A stretch of 64,000 nt of DNA from NCBI GenBank assembly GCA_947034895.1, contig OX344762.1, positions 8,995,501-9,059,500 of the forward strand. Direction: 5' to 3'. Made by a program: the position numbers and the translations under genes. Source of the stretch: Rhytidiadelphus loreus. Its lineage: Eukaryota > Streptophyta > Bryopsida > Hypnales > Hylocomiaceae. The notes under the pieces were generated by a model, which made no database searches, was not told the DNA's origin, and worked only from the letters and a program-made list of their open reading frames with translations. Each line of letters begins with the position of its first letter. Within the stretch, counting starts at the first letter, position 1. This document shows, one piece after another, positions 36,501-49,200 of the stretch.

Positions 36501-39500
36501 AAAACCAAATTTGTACAAACTAATATTTTTGAATTTGTATAAAAAAAAACTTTCAAAAATATAAATTTTGTGCATGAACAAGCAACAAGCCAAACTACAA
36601 CAATTGACTAAAGCCTCAAAAACTAAATTTAGTTGCAATCATTTTTACAGGTTGAAATGTCTTATGGATGCATGTTTAAAGTGATTTCCAAAATATTCAA
36701 AATTATTCACTAAAGCCTCCAAATTGTTTTAAACCATATAGTGCCATTTGTAAAGTTGGAAATATTCTACAAGGGTGACTAACTTCTACAAGTCCATATT
36801 TGAGAGGTGAATGTAGATCTAAAGTTATCTAGACAATATAATTTATAGTGTGAGATGAATCTAAACAAATATTCTTCATATTTTCCAATTCTCCTTTGAT
36901 CCCATCCCTACATGAATTGATTCAAAACTTTGCATTAAAATCATGAATCACATAGATTAGTGATCATTGATCACATCACTAAAAAATAGAAAGAAATTAT
37001 TTTTCACCATATTTGGATTTAATTCATTTCATGAGTACTTCTTAGATTTAGCTCTTGAAAATATCCACTCAATGAATGCTATGATTCATAGGATCAACTT
37101 TCACAACTTGCCAAGTCTCAAGTCTTAACAAATTTTCAAATTTTGATTGGTATAGAGTTGAAGATTGGGACTTTGAGTTTTATGCTAAGGCCTAGTAGAA
37201 AGTCATCTTCTACAAAAAAAAATTCTCTAACATGTCCATATTATAGGTCGACTTAACATGGCTATATATTAGCATGTATTATATCTTGTATTTCTCATAA
37301 TGCAACATTTGTTTTACAAAATATGGGATATGAATACGTTTGCCTTTATTGTGTCCTTGTGTTTCAACAAACATTATAAATGTCAAGGCAAATGAGAATT
37401 CAACAAGCATAGTCTTTAAGTACAATAATATTTTATCAAGCACAAGCGGAATAGTTTTTCCAACAGCATGCATTACAATCTGTTAAAAAATATGGGATAA
37501 TGGAGCAAGATTGAAGCTTAATTACCACTCATAATAAAAACAAAATACTTAGTTGTATTTTTAGGAGAATTTCAAACCTCAATTAAGAGTAATAAATCAA
37601 CTTAGTTCCCTTAAACATCACCAACCTAAAAAAATGTAGTATATCAAATTAGCTTTGAGTTCTAAAAATCCTTTTACTTTTTGAAACTTCAAATGAAAAA
37701 TTATGTAAAAATTCAAAGAAGAATTCGAGGTACATTTTATTATCCATGTTTTAATTTTGTTCATAAATTTTATTTTAGACTTCAAATCATAAACAAATTT
37801 TTGGGTTTGAAAACTAACTTGATTTCTCACATTTTTTTAGATGGACAAGCTTGAAAAAAGTTGATTTACCATGCTTAAACAAGGTTTGAAGTTCTACTAA
37901 GTGCTCAACTATTCCGTTCTTGACATATTCTATATGGATTGTTGTATCTCCTACCCCACATTTGTATAAAGTATTTACTCTCTTTCCATATTGCAAAATG
38001 ATAATTGGAATGAGAATTATAGTTGAACATGTTATTAATAATAGAACCATTCCTAACATACAATACATTAACATTGTGTTGGATGCAAAATGCATATTTC
38101 AAAAAACCTAAATCCAGGTCCATTCTACCTAGCCTGCTATATCATATCAAATTCACCTATCACGTCATAAATAAAAATCCAAAGGAACCCTATTCACATT
38201 TACCTTAACATTCAAAACATTTTTTTTGTAACATTCAAATTTTTACGTAAGACCATGTTAATTTAAAGAATATTTTAGTGACATTTTTTTATCATAGTAG
38301 GATGTTTTTTCAAACTCTTTGTACATTAGAGTTGCATTTTTTATAAAGTATTTTTGTCTAGTGTGGAGCTGGAAATTTGATCTTCATATAAATTTCTAGT
38401 TTATATATTCAAAAAATTTAATTAAAAAAAAAATGACAAACATGCCAAATATAATTATAGTATTAAAAAAAAATAACAAACTAACTAATTGGAGGATAAA
38501 GGACAAGTACTAAGTCACAAAGATTCCAATAGGCATAGAACTAAGGTAGTTGAATAGTTGAATAGTTGTATTGTTGCTTTGAAATTGAAATATAAAAGAA
38601 GAAGATAAAAAGAGCATTTTCATCCACTACCTAGTATGAACATGAGAGTCCTAGTGCTTGGTGGATGTGTATTTTGTTTGTTTTTATGAATATTCATGAT
38701 AGAAATTGTTATTGAATTGGTGTGTGTTTGTGTTTGTAATTTGTTTGATGTCTAATTAGAAATTGTATTGAAAGAGTGTTACCAAGTTGGATTAGATTTT
38801 GTGGTTTGAATACTACTTTAGAATAGAGTTTAATGTGTGCTGTGTATTTAAATTATCCCAATTTGAAATGGTAATGAACTTAATTTGTATACCAAGTTGG
38901 TAATGAAGAATAAAAATGTTGAGAGTTGTCAGCTTACAATGAAAGAATTGGAAATCGATTTGGAGTAAAGTAAAGACAGTGAAGAACCAAATCAAATTCC
39001 AACCTTTTAGGAGAAACGCTAATTAGTTGCTTAACCATTATGACTTTTAAAAGTGGAGTGATCAACATTAAGAATTAGTCTAAATAGCATTAGAGAGGAT
39101 TTGAGGGCAAAAGAAGGCCGTTTTTGGCATGTTTCCTTTGTTGTTCCCCCTGCAGTAAAGGAATGACCTAGTGTTAGAATTAAAAATAAATAAAAATAAA
39201 AATAAAATATTAAAATGTAAAAAAAAGTTGAAAAAATTAATTTTTTTATAGAAATTACGTGGCAACCTCTTGGCCATGTATGACTATTGAGTGTTGCTGC
39301 AACAGTCAAGTTCGTTTGTTTCCATTGCATGATAACTTGCGGTCTTTTTGACCCCTCAAATTTCATCTAATGGAAAAGAAGACCTTTATCTTGAGATTTA
39401 CAAAGCCTATTAGTGTACTTCAAACCTAATTGGTATTTTCTCATAATTGAATTTTATACTATTTGGGATTTGTTCTTAATTGGAAGTTTAGAAACCCTAA

Positions 39501-41383
39501 ATCGTACACTTTACACTATGAAGTTTTACATTTCATAGACAATATTGCTAATTCACCTTCAACAATCCAAAAACTTGAGATTGATCTTAACCCCAAAGTG
39601 ACATTCAATTTCTGGGGTTCAAAAACATCATTGCTTTTGAAGCTTTATGGATCTCAATGTCTTCAAGTTATATACAAATCTCAACCATACAATCTTATAG
39701 TGTACATGTTGTAAAGGATATGTAGAAAATTTGAAGTCATTTGGACACATAGATTGCAAGATCATAATGTTTTAGTGTTGAAAATGGATGCTGAAATTTT
39801 CCCAAAAAGACATTTGAAGGTGAAAGTTGATTTCTAAACCTATTCAAATGTAAAAAATTTACACTACAAAATGATTCAAAACTAGTATACAAACACATTG
39901 GTGGAAAAAAAATTAATTCAATTGACTCATTGTGTCTACAAAACGGCTTTGAAATGTCAGAAATCAACAAGAAAAATTGCAAAAAACACATCTAAAGGTG
40001 AACGTCCTTCTACTAAAATGCTTCTCAGTCATTCATTAATTCTTGGATTCACATGAAATTTTAGCCACACAAACTAGACTAGTATACATAACTTTTCCAA
40101 AAAGAATTATTGAAAATAAACTTTGTATGAAGAAGAAGCAAGCCGCCAAAGTTCACAATACTCCAAAAATGGCAGGATTTTGAACTTCGAATTGATCCAA
40201 AACATTCAAAACAACTTGAATTGACATGAAAACCTTACCACAATAACTATAATTCAAGGGGAACAAAATCCAACAAATTTTATTGAAAATGAGCAATGGA
40301 TGAATTCAACATTCCCATCAAGTTTTATTGAATTTGGACCTTGGATGCAAAAGTTACAACACTTTGAACTAGACCTTAAACTGTGTGAGGACATTTGTTG
40401 ATGATCAATGTGACCAAAACAACAGATTGGGCTTGATTTTCTACTAGTGACACTTTCTGGGCCTCTTTGTCACTTTGGGGTTAAGCTACACTTGGAAAAA
40501 CATGACTTTTGACATAGTGAAAACAAACAATTAAAATCATATTGATACCACTTCAAGAAAACCATACTTGATGGAATTGGAGGCAAATGGAATGTGGTAC
40601 ATCCATCTTCATAACATTCATAAACTTCAAGGCAAGGGCCCCTATGCTTTCCATCAATCAAGTCTTCTTCGATCACTATAGAATAATTTGAATGTAAGTT
40701 TGTATATAAATTGTAAGTCAATGTGTGAGAGAGAAATAATATCAAGCATTCTAGGTAGTTGGTGGACTTCGAGAGTTTGTTCATTTAGCTACTATAACAC
40801 TAATATATACTTGTGAGACTGATATTCTAGAATGACCTTAGACTTCCTGTTCAAAAATGTTAAAGGACTAGATTATGCTTGAGAGTTGGAAGCATGAGAG
40901 CATTGTGAGATATAATGGCAAGTCTAAGAGCAACTTCAATCAAATCAGAAACCACTATGTTAAAGGCTTAATGACAGGGCAATTATAAAAACATGCCTAA
41001 TGCAATTGGCATTGGTCTCTTTATTTTCGAGGCCCTACCATTTCTCTTCTCAAACCCAACAAATTGACAAAATATGGAGAGCCCACAAGTTGGCTTACAG
41101 TAGGGAAAGTCATAATTGTCATACATTTTCAAACTTTGGTATATGTGCTAGTAAATTAGAACTTTCTTTTTGGATGAAAGGTCTTTTATCAATGCAAAAT
41201 CTTTTCCTTTCTTTTTCATAATGTAGAAAAGTCCATTTGAGGTTTGGATTGTCAACTTTGCTTTGGGTCAATTTAAAAAAACAAAACCCATGGGAATGAA
41301 ATGAGGTTTGCCTCCCTCAACTTGAAATTCCAATAATGTCCATGTTTCGATTCCTCTATTAGAACAACTCTAATAATTCATCA
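33546..41383. other. AT-rich intergenic region, no gene recognised
   Basis: Nearly eight kilobases of low-complexity AT-rich DNA with only short frames. A poly-A/poly-G tract lies at 34728-34750. I recognise no protein family, tRNA, rRNA or intact element. Confidence 0.55.
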
Positions 41384-41821
41384 GAGCATATCCACTAGCA
41401 AACAATGGAATGAACCTACTTTGAAAACTTGTTGTGTCAAAAAGACCATGAAGGTTCTGCTTGTATACCGCTCCCCACCAATAAACTAGAAAGAAACAAT
41501 TTCCCAATTGATAGCATGCATTCCCATGCGTCAGGTCGTAGTTGACCCCGCTTCTAGTTGATGTGGAAGGGACAAAGGCCAATGGGAACCATGGGACAAA
41601 TTGATAGACATTTTGACATGAAAATTCACATCAAACTAAAACGCAGGTCAAATGTATAGAGGCATGGCATATTGCAATGTAGGGGTCAAAACTTGTAGTG
41701 CTTGACATTGAATATTTGCAAGATTTCCACCCAACGGGTAAGGTTTTACCACGCCGACCATGGCAATCTCCTTCCTTCCTTCCTTCCTTGGCCTACATTA
41801 TGGGACATGGTGGAGATGCTC
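41384..41821. mobile_element. Small TIR element with GAGCAT ends (PIF/Harbinger-like)
   Basis: Left end GAGCATATCCACTAGC, right end the complement of GAGCATCTCCACCATG, followed by TTA. The left flank is TCA, one base off a TTA duplication. TIR plus a TTA-like target suggests a non-autonomous PIF/Harbinger element. A CCTTCCTT microsatellite lies near its right end. Confidence 0.55.
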
Positions 41822-42299
41822 TTACAACCGTCCACATTTTGTACTTTTTGCAAATCTAAGAGTAGAAATAGGATTATCAGTTGTAACACTTTTCTTTTCT
41901 GACTATTCAGTGGAATGGTGATCAATCTGCCTCGAAAACTGGACGTGGCATTATGGTAATCCCATGCAGTGCACAGAATATTTTATTGCCATACCTGGGC
42001 TAGCCTGGTCCCAATGCCCTGACCCAACTGAATGTCAGTCAGTGTCAAGCTACAGGTGCACTTTGAGTTCTCAGTACGCAACTTTTCTCTAGCAGCCAAG
42101 TTTCAGTGGCCCTTAATTTTCCCTTCCAAGCTTAAACTGTTGCAGGTGGCCAATTGCCGAGAGTATCTCACAGCAACGCAATCTGTGCCAGTTGGCACCC
42201 ACCCAGCTGCATCACCGGAGAAGGGAAGGGAAGGGCCCGGGCTGGCTTTGAAATATTGCGGCTCCGTACCCAGCCCTCCGTTCCGAAGTGCATGCTCTG

Positions 42300-42306
42300 T
42301 ATAAAT
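42300..42306 (+). promoter_or_regulatory. Candidate TATA box upstream of a hairpin locus
   Basis: TATAAAT in a GC-richer context (CTCTGTATAAATCTCGCC), about 370 bp before the hairpin at 42667. It would suit a Pol II start near 42.33 kb; without transcripts this is only a candidate. Confidence 0.35.
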
Positions 42307-42666
42307 CTCGCCTTCTCTGCAGTCCCTGGCATTCTCAGATGCTAGCTAGCAAGCTCTCGTGGTTTTCAGGTGTCAGTCAAGTGCACGGTTCCTCTGCTTC
42401 ACAGTGGATATATATGTTTCGAGTACGTTCAACCTTGTACTGCCATGCCATAGGATTAGTTTTAGCTACGAGGCAGCGGATCGCAACCAGCTAGCTAGCG
42501 GGTTTACAGATACCGTGGTTGCACTGCAGATTTGCTGTAGGACTGTAGAGGAAGGACGGTGTGAGTGCTTTGGGTTGGAACCGGACATCAAAGTTGCAGA
42601 TAGATTGGTTTTGTATACGAATACGAGAGTACATATACGAATCTAGCTATCGGTGATTATCGATTT

Positions 42667-42767
42667 GATTTTCTTCCACTAGTCTATGATGCAGATTCTT
42701 CATCTGTTTATCGATCTTTGTGAGTAATCAGACGAAGATCTGCATCATACGCAAGGGGAAGAGAATG
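42667..42767 (+). ncRNA. Candidate miRNA precursor hairpin
   Basis: The 5' arm 42685-42706 (TATGATGCAGATTCTTCATC...) and 3' arm 42729-42749 (CAGACGAAGATCTGCATCAT...) pair over 21 positions with one mismatch and one bulge. The loop is about 22 nt. Pairing continues outward after an internal loop (TTTTCTTCC with GGGGAAGAGAA), giving a stem near 39 bp, the form of a plant MIR precursor. There is no open frame here. From uncertain memory, the 3' arm recalls a moss-specific family (miR902); I cannot confirm this. Confidence 0.6.
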
Positions 42768-45301
42768 TACTAAAGCTGGCCCCAAGCTACCTGAAAATAT
42801 AGAGAGAGTGACGACGACGGCTTGACGTCCACGGTATTGTATCGATCTAGTGATCTAGCCAAGGCACAATTGCAAGTAGCTTCACATGTATTTCATATGT
42901 ATTGCGATGGTCTTGATGAGTAGAATCGATCTTTGGGAAAATCAAGTTAAAGGTAGCCAACTGCTTGAGAACTCACTTCCTCACTGTTTCTGTGTAATGG
43001 TAGAGGATGAAACAAAGCGACGTGACTATTTAACAAACCTCAGCATGCAGTCTGACTGTCGTCTGTTAAGGTTGCTAGCTAGCTCCTTAGCATGTGCCAG
43101 TTCCTGAAATCGTTTTGAAAGGTTGAAGATCTTGAGTCACGTACGTGCAGATGAATTAAATTTTATTTGAAGCCTCACAATCAGGCCCCGATTCAGACGC
43201 ATGTTTCGATCCTACTTTAATTAACGTAGAAGGAAATTTCTTCGGGCCCCATACGTCTTTCTACGTACATATGCTTGTTTACGTCCAACCTTTCGAGAGC
43301 AACATTCACGTTCATTCAGAGAATTTCCGGAACTGAAATAAGAATTCTGCGACATTCACTGACAACTACTTGCGCTTAAGAAAATGCGCCTGTGATGAAT
43401 TCTTTTGTTGAACAGTAACATGTCTGATCGAATAGTACTCAGAGCAACCGCACGCAAGCTTGCAATTAATTGCTTCTAATTAAGAAATGTTTTTAATTAA
43501 TATATTCTGGCCTGCCTAATCTACACAATTGTGCCGAGCACATATAAAACAGGTATTCGAGCTCCATGTTCCAATATTAACGTCAATTTCGTTAATTTGG
43601 CGTATTCCACTACTACTTTCAGGCCGCGCGCGCAGCCTGAAACGTATATGCATACCTGGCCTCGTTTTGCGAGTTTTATGCGAGATTTATATAAGTTATG
43701 TCACAAGTCTGGCGCAGGATCAAACCAATTTGACGAAATTGACGGTGACAACTCCGAAGTTGATCTTGAACGTACATAACTTACGGGTAGTACTGTATGT
43801 ACCAGTACTGCAGGATGCCACACAACTTCAAGTAATTAAACTGCTTCCTCTCTGCAGACATTGTGTGAAACGAATGTACACCATTGATTGTTCATGTTGA
43901 ACCCATATGTTTCGCTTAATTACCATTAGAATTCTTGTCTCCTATACTTAAAAGATTGAATTTTGAACTGCATTGCATGCAATAATATGACTGAATGTGC
44001 ACACGTCATCACCAGAGAATCCTACTGCGATGTAAGCTTAGGATTTTGTAAAGAGAAGAGTGAAGTTCGCAGTGCTTAATTGCTGTTAAAATTAATGTGG
44101 CAAGGTATATATATACACCCACAATCAACACTGCCCCAAAGCAACACCTACATTTGGAACAAAAAGGAACATTATTTCCTAGATATTGATTATCTGACAA
44201 GGTATAGACAATCTGAAAATGGAAGTCTGCGTGTCTAGAGTTGGTTTTTAGTACACCTTGAGACAATACTTTGAAAATTCATAACTTATTCATGTGGTGT
44301 CCAAATAATGCATGCTAAAGTGCGTTGGATTCCTCTTTCAGTTGCCAACAAGTCCTAACAAAAATAATTTCTTTTTTGTTTAACAATAGTAAGCATGCTC
44401 AGTTATCAATTATCGGTGCGCATAGCTTACTAGAAGCGTAAGGTACACTGCATTCAGATCTGAAAGCCTAGCCAGCTAGGTTCCGTCTGCACTCAATGTA
44501 CTGTATTAATAGTTTTGTATTTTTGAGTCTATCACGTCCATTAGTTTTGCAAGCGTTTGTGGACCATGTCTTGGGCATCATGTCCTCCCCCTGTCAATCG
44601 TCTGACAGAACCAGCTCCCGGAATGACTATTATAGTAAATTTCATGCTCAATGTCCATTATACTAACTTATGTATGTGTACGATATTTCAATTCAATACG
44701 AGTCAAACTTCTTCAGTCAAGTTAACTGCGATCAATGCATTCAGTCTACAATAAGATAGGAACAATCATCCGACGTGGTGTTAAGGTAAGTTAGGCAAGC
44801 ATCACCAAAAGCACTGACTGACGCAATTGGGAGGAACTTTAAATTGGTGTCAGGTTGTCAACCCTTCTGTCAGTCGCACATCCACGTAACGCACGGATAG
44901 ACTGGAGCTAGAGTAGCCCTCCGCTATAGAGTATAGAACATGGCCGGTGGCGTACATTTGTATTGTAGACCTGGCGGTGCTTTGTTTTGGTTAATTTAAT
45001 TTTGTGTAATGGAACACACTGAATTTTATTGCAACCGCGAAAACAGAATTAAGGTACACTCCCTCTTGCTTGACAGTTGTACCGTTTCCTGCACTGAATA
45101 AAAATCTGTTAGAGCATCCGCACCGCAGCTCAGGAAGTGGCGCAGACTCGGTGAGTTGGCGAGCCAGGGCAGATGAAGTGCTTCACGGCAGGCACGGGGA
45201 GGAGAAAAAAGTGGACAAATTTGATGAGCAGACGGTCAAAATGAAGAGTTTTGAGAGTGGCTCGGTATGGGTTCTTTTTGCCTTTTCGAGGCAAGTATTT
45301 T

Positions 45302-45472
45302 AACCCTTCAAGGACAAAGGGGTGACCTTTGAAATCATCCCTTTCCATTACCGTGTGAATTATGGTCTTTAGAAATAGCAAAAGCGCTCATTGGAAGTCA
45401 AATTACTGTAGAAGATCTCCCCTTTTTACAACAAAATTTCGAGGATGAATAGTTGCACTTATGTCCTACCAC
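45302..45472. repeat. Arm of the foldback family seen at 32937-33269
   Basis: It shares GGACAAAGGGGTGAC, AAATCATCCCTTT, AGAAATAGCAAAAGCGCTCA and GGATGAATAGTTGCACTT with the right arm at about 33105-33269, in the same order and spacing. No facing arm is present. Confidence 0.85.
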
Positions 45473-45707
45473 AAGGATTCCTTCCTCAATGTTACTAAGG
45501 TAAGGTTTGAATGTTAAATGTTGGAAGGCGTGAAGGTATATGTGGAGGGAGATTGAGCCAAGCACTCATGAAGTCGCGGCTTGGGGCCCGTGCAAACTTT
45601 TCTATTGAGAGCATGACCAGTGTTGCACACAAAAATACTCACGGGGAAAAGGGATTGGCAAGCTTTGAATATATGGTATGCATTGTGACTTGAGAATCCC
45701 CCAATGT

Positions 45708-45862
45708 CACAGGGAGAACGGTAGGGCGTTGTCCCTAGGGTATTATGTTTCAGCATGCATCTTTATCCCCATCAAACTTTCAATTTGAAGAAAGTTTGTG
45801 GGGATAAATATGCATATTGAAATATACTGCCCTAGGGGTGAGACCCTGCTGATCTTCCTATA
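45708..45862. mobile_element. Diverged CACAGG-type hairpin MITE
   Basis: A palindromic 155-bp unit beginning CACAGGGAGAACGGTAGGGC and ending with a degenerate complement (CTTCCTATA). The inner arms share GCATGCATCTTTATCCCC and the facing GGGGATAAATATGCAT. Same family as 55241-55366. Confidence 0.7.
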
Positions 45863-46289
45863 GATTGGGCAATGACCCTCCAACTCATTAAATAACCTAC
45901 AAGTTCATTGAAGAAGCCTTAACTTCTTTTTTCTAAAACCCTAATAAGCCTACGTCTCTCAATCTTATTTGTTGAAGATCCCAAGGAGCATCACCACAAT
46001 TGACTCCAAGCTATTGAAAATTTTCCCATCTATTAGATGCTAAGGGAAAAATGGACAAATGTGGAGAGCCCGGAATCCCAAAAGTAGTATGGTGAGTAAG
46101 AGTGGGGGATGCTTTGGCTCCCGCCCCCTAACCTAGCCAAATGTGGTGAATGGAGGTAGGCATGCTCTGAGTCCCATTCCGTGCTACCATAGGGCATAGG
46201 TAGAGGATACGGGTTGAGGGCTCGATATGTATCTGCCAAGTCCCCACTTGCCATCCCATCCTACCATCTCAAGCATGGGGATGCTCTTG

Positions 46290-49200
46290 TACGGCCAAAA
46301 TGTCAATTAGAGCCTACATATTGAGGGCCACTTCGTACTATGGCAAAAGGTTGAGAGATTGTGGGTTTCCACCAATCGAATTTCTAGAAACCAAGAGTTT
46401 GGATTCTCAACCCTTCACACTAGAAGGCACAAGTTCAAAGGTCATTGCCCTACCAATAAATTACCGACATGGCAACAGACTTTCAAAGGAAGTTTGGGTC
46501 AACTAGAAATGGTGACCCAAATTATGGTTGAGAGGCTATCGACTTATAACAGGATCTCAAACATTAGATTGGTATGTGAGAGTTTATTACTACGAATTTG
46601 GAGTTTGGGCTTGATCTTTGGAGGCTTCACACTATGACCGGCTAAGGCTCTAATTCCTATTATTTATTGTCTATCTATTGCTCATTTTTTTGGACTCTCA
46701 ATAAAGTTTGGTCACTCACTCCCACAAACTCTCGACTTGGATGGCCATAGTGTCAAGTGACCCTAATATAGTATAACAAGGCAATGACGTCTTCCATTAC
46801 AGAAAATGTCGGGCCTCTGGAGAGACACTCCACGAGAGAATAAGGGGGGTCTGACTTGAATTTAATTTGCACTTTTGAAGAGGAAAGGGATATTTTTCCC
46901 CTATTCTTGCTCAGTTGCCATATGAAAGTGCAGAGCGACGTGATAGGAGAGTTATAATAATAGTTGCTAATTTGGATTGGTTAATGTAGATTTACTTGAA
47001 AAGTTGTCAGAAATAGATGTAGTGCACAAGGAGATTTAAATTGTTTACTGTGGACCCTTCTTTTAATATAGTTGTGCCATTGATGAACAAGTATATTCAA
47101 TCAAATCCAGGATAAACAATTATGATCAGCTTGTACACTGCAATTATTATTTATAACGTGTCATAATAGAATCTAACTGCATTTGGCGATATTCACCCAA
47201 ACTGACACTTGTCTACAAATCTGACACTTTTCATAGGCTCCCTAATACTCCTTTAATAGTTGTGTTTGTCACAGTGGAGCAACCTTCTGGAGGCCTCAAA
47301 CTTTCTCTAATGCTCCACGTTGGAAAGGTATTATGCTTTGCTAGATATTTGAAAGGGACTTATTAGTTGATTGAAGGATTGGGGATGGTTGAGGAGACCT
47401 ATATAAGACAATTTGTTCACTAAAGGGTTCCCTTTTCAAGAATGCAAAATGAACCCTTCCTTCATTGGTAAACAATATTAAGGTAGGACCACCCATTCCC
47501 GATGAGAAATCCATATCCAACCTGTAGGGTGTAGTTATTTCTAATCAAGGTTAGAACAAATTTCCAATTGAAGCTTGGAATGTTTCTTTTCCTCCTTTTC
47601 AAAGTTGAGACTAGTAAGATCATGACACATGTTCCAAAGTAGTGAGCAAGAAAGTAGGAAGTAATGAGCGGGAAAGTAGTTATTGAATTATCAGAATTGA
47701 AAGAGTCTAGACATTGGCTCTAGGTCCTAAGTGCTTTTTAGCTCTTAAAATTCATAGTAATTTCAATTCAACAGATAAAATTACCAAAGTTTTGGTAATC
47801 CCCATCATTCTATAATTGCAGCTCTGAAAATATTTGCTTTGCTTTACACTACTCCCTTATCATGTCTAGAATTGTTTATTTGATCGGCTATGGGTGCCTT
47901 CATTATATGCTGAAAGTAAGGCCAAAAGACATATGATGAAGACTACACAACTAGACTAAGGCCTAATGAGCTTGTCCTTACTCCATTCAATGTCAAAGAA
48001 AATCAAGGCCTTAGTATGAGTTGCAAGGTCCTTTTTGATTGTGTTATTGCTCTTAGGACATCAATTCTACTATAAAATTTGTCATGTGGTTAAGCATCAT
48101 TTTTGAGTTCAAATTAGGCTTTTAACCCATAAAGATTCAAAATCCAAAAATTGTAGGTTTGGAGGCAGGTTTCCATGATGTTAAATTTTATTTAATATTT
48201 TTTAGGTTTTTTTGGAAGATAAAAAAACTAGCTTTCTAGGAATATGATTTTTATTTCATGAGGTGCATGGAAATTTTTTTTTGCCCTCCTAAGCACAAAA
48301 TTCTCAAGTGTAGGCAATGGAAAAAATATACAAAAACTCAAAATTAAACTTTTTTATTTTTATTTATAATAATTTTATGTCAATATGAAAAGCTTTCATT
48401 AATTCCATTTGGATTAGTAATTTGGAAGTTATAAATCTATAAACAAGGCATCTTCTTGGAAAAAGAATGTGTATTTGTTTTAGACCTCAATTTTCACAAT
48501 TCTTCAAAACAACTACATCTATAGGGTATAGATTGCATACTATAACAATCTCATTGTTTGCAATGTTTTAATTCCATTTTAGAACTATTAACGATTTAAT
48601 TTTTCCTTCCATCTTGCACATACTTCAAAGTAATTTTTTTTTAAGAATGAATATTATTATTTTATTTTTGAACTTCTTTCTTAAATTTTCAATTCAATTC
48701 CCTACTGTAAAAAATTAATTCTTAGAACTTTGCAGGATTGTAGTGCAAAAAATTTAAGCCAAGGCGTTTCAAAGTCTAAAAGCCTAGATAGTAAAGCAAA
48801 GTGCAATAAAATCTTTTCTTTTTTACATTGAAACATTTATATCTTACAATCTATATGGTCAAAGTGCCTAAATCTTTCTTTCACACATTCTTATGCCAAT
48901 CTAATTCAAGCCATACAATTGAATAGGCAAAAAAATAGTTTTTTTTTCTATTGTAGCTCTTTGCAATAGAAATGACACTCGAGATGACACTTTTGAAATT
49001 GGTTTTTGGTGAAACATAGTCATGGTTGTGGCTGTTACAACCACTTTTGGGTGCATATGCACTCAAAATTTTAATTAATTAATTTTAAACACCCCTCCAA
49101 CCTCCCCCCAGTTTTATAAAAAAAATTAATTAAAATTAATTTCTTAATTTTTCATTCCTAAGTGTCTTACGTATAAATCAATTATTTGTGAAACAAGTGT

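Larger units (their letters stand above)
42000..45110. other. Low-repeat, GC-richer stretch without a protein gene
   Basis: Sequence here is less AT-biased and less repetitive than its surroundings, with many CTAGCTAG words, but all open frames are short and lack motifs. The candidate TATA box and the miRNA-like hairpin are the only features I can support, so a non-coding transcription unit is the likeliest content. Confidence 0.4.
45112..46286. mobile_element. TIR element with GAGCATCC ends, containing nested repeats
   Basis: Left end TTA-GAGCATCCGCACC at 45109-45124; right end GGGGATGCTC-TTG at 46277-46289. Ends match for about eight bases and flanks differ by one base from a TTA duplication. 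Length is about 1.18 kb, without a transposase. A foldback arm (45302-45472) and a CACAGG-type MITE (45708-45862) sit inside it. The end-to-end assignment is tentative. Confidence 0.45.
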
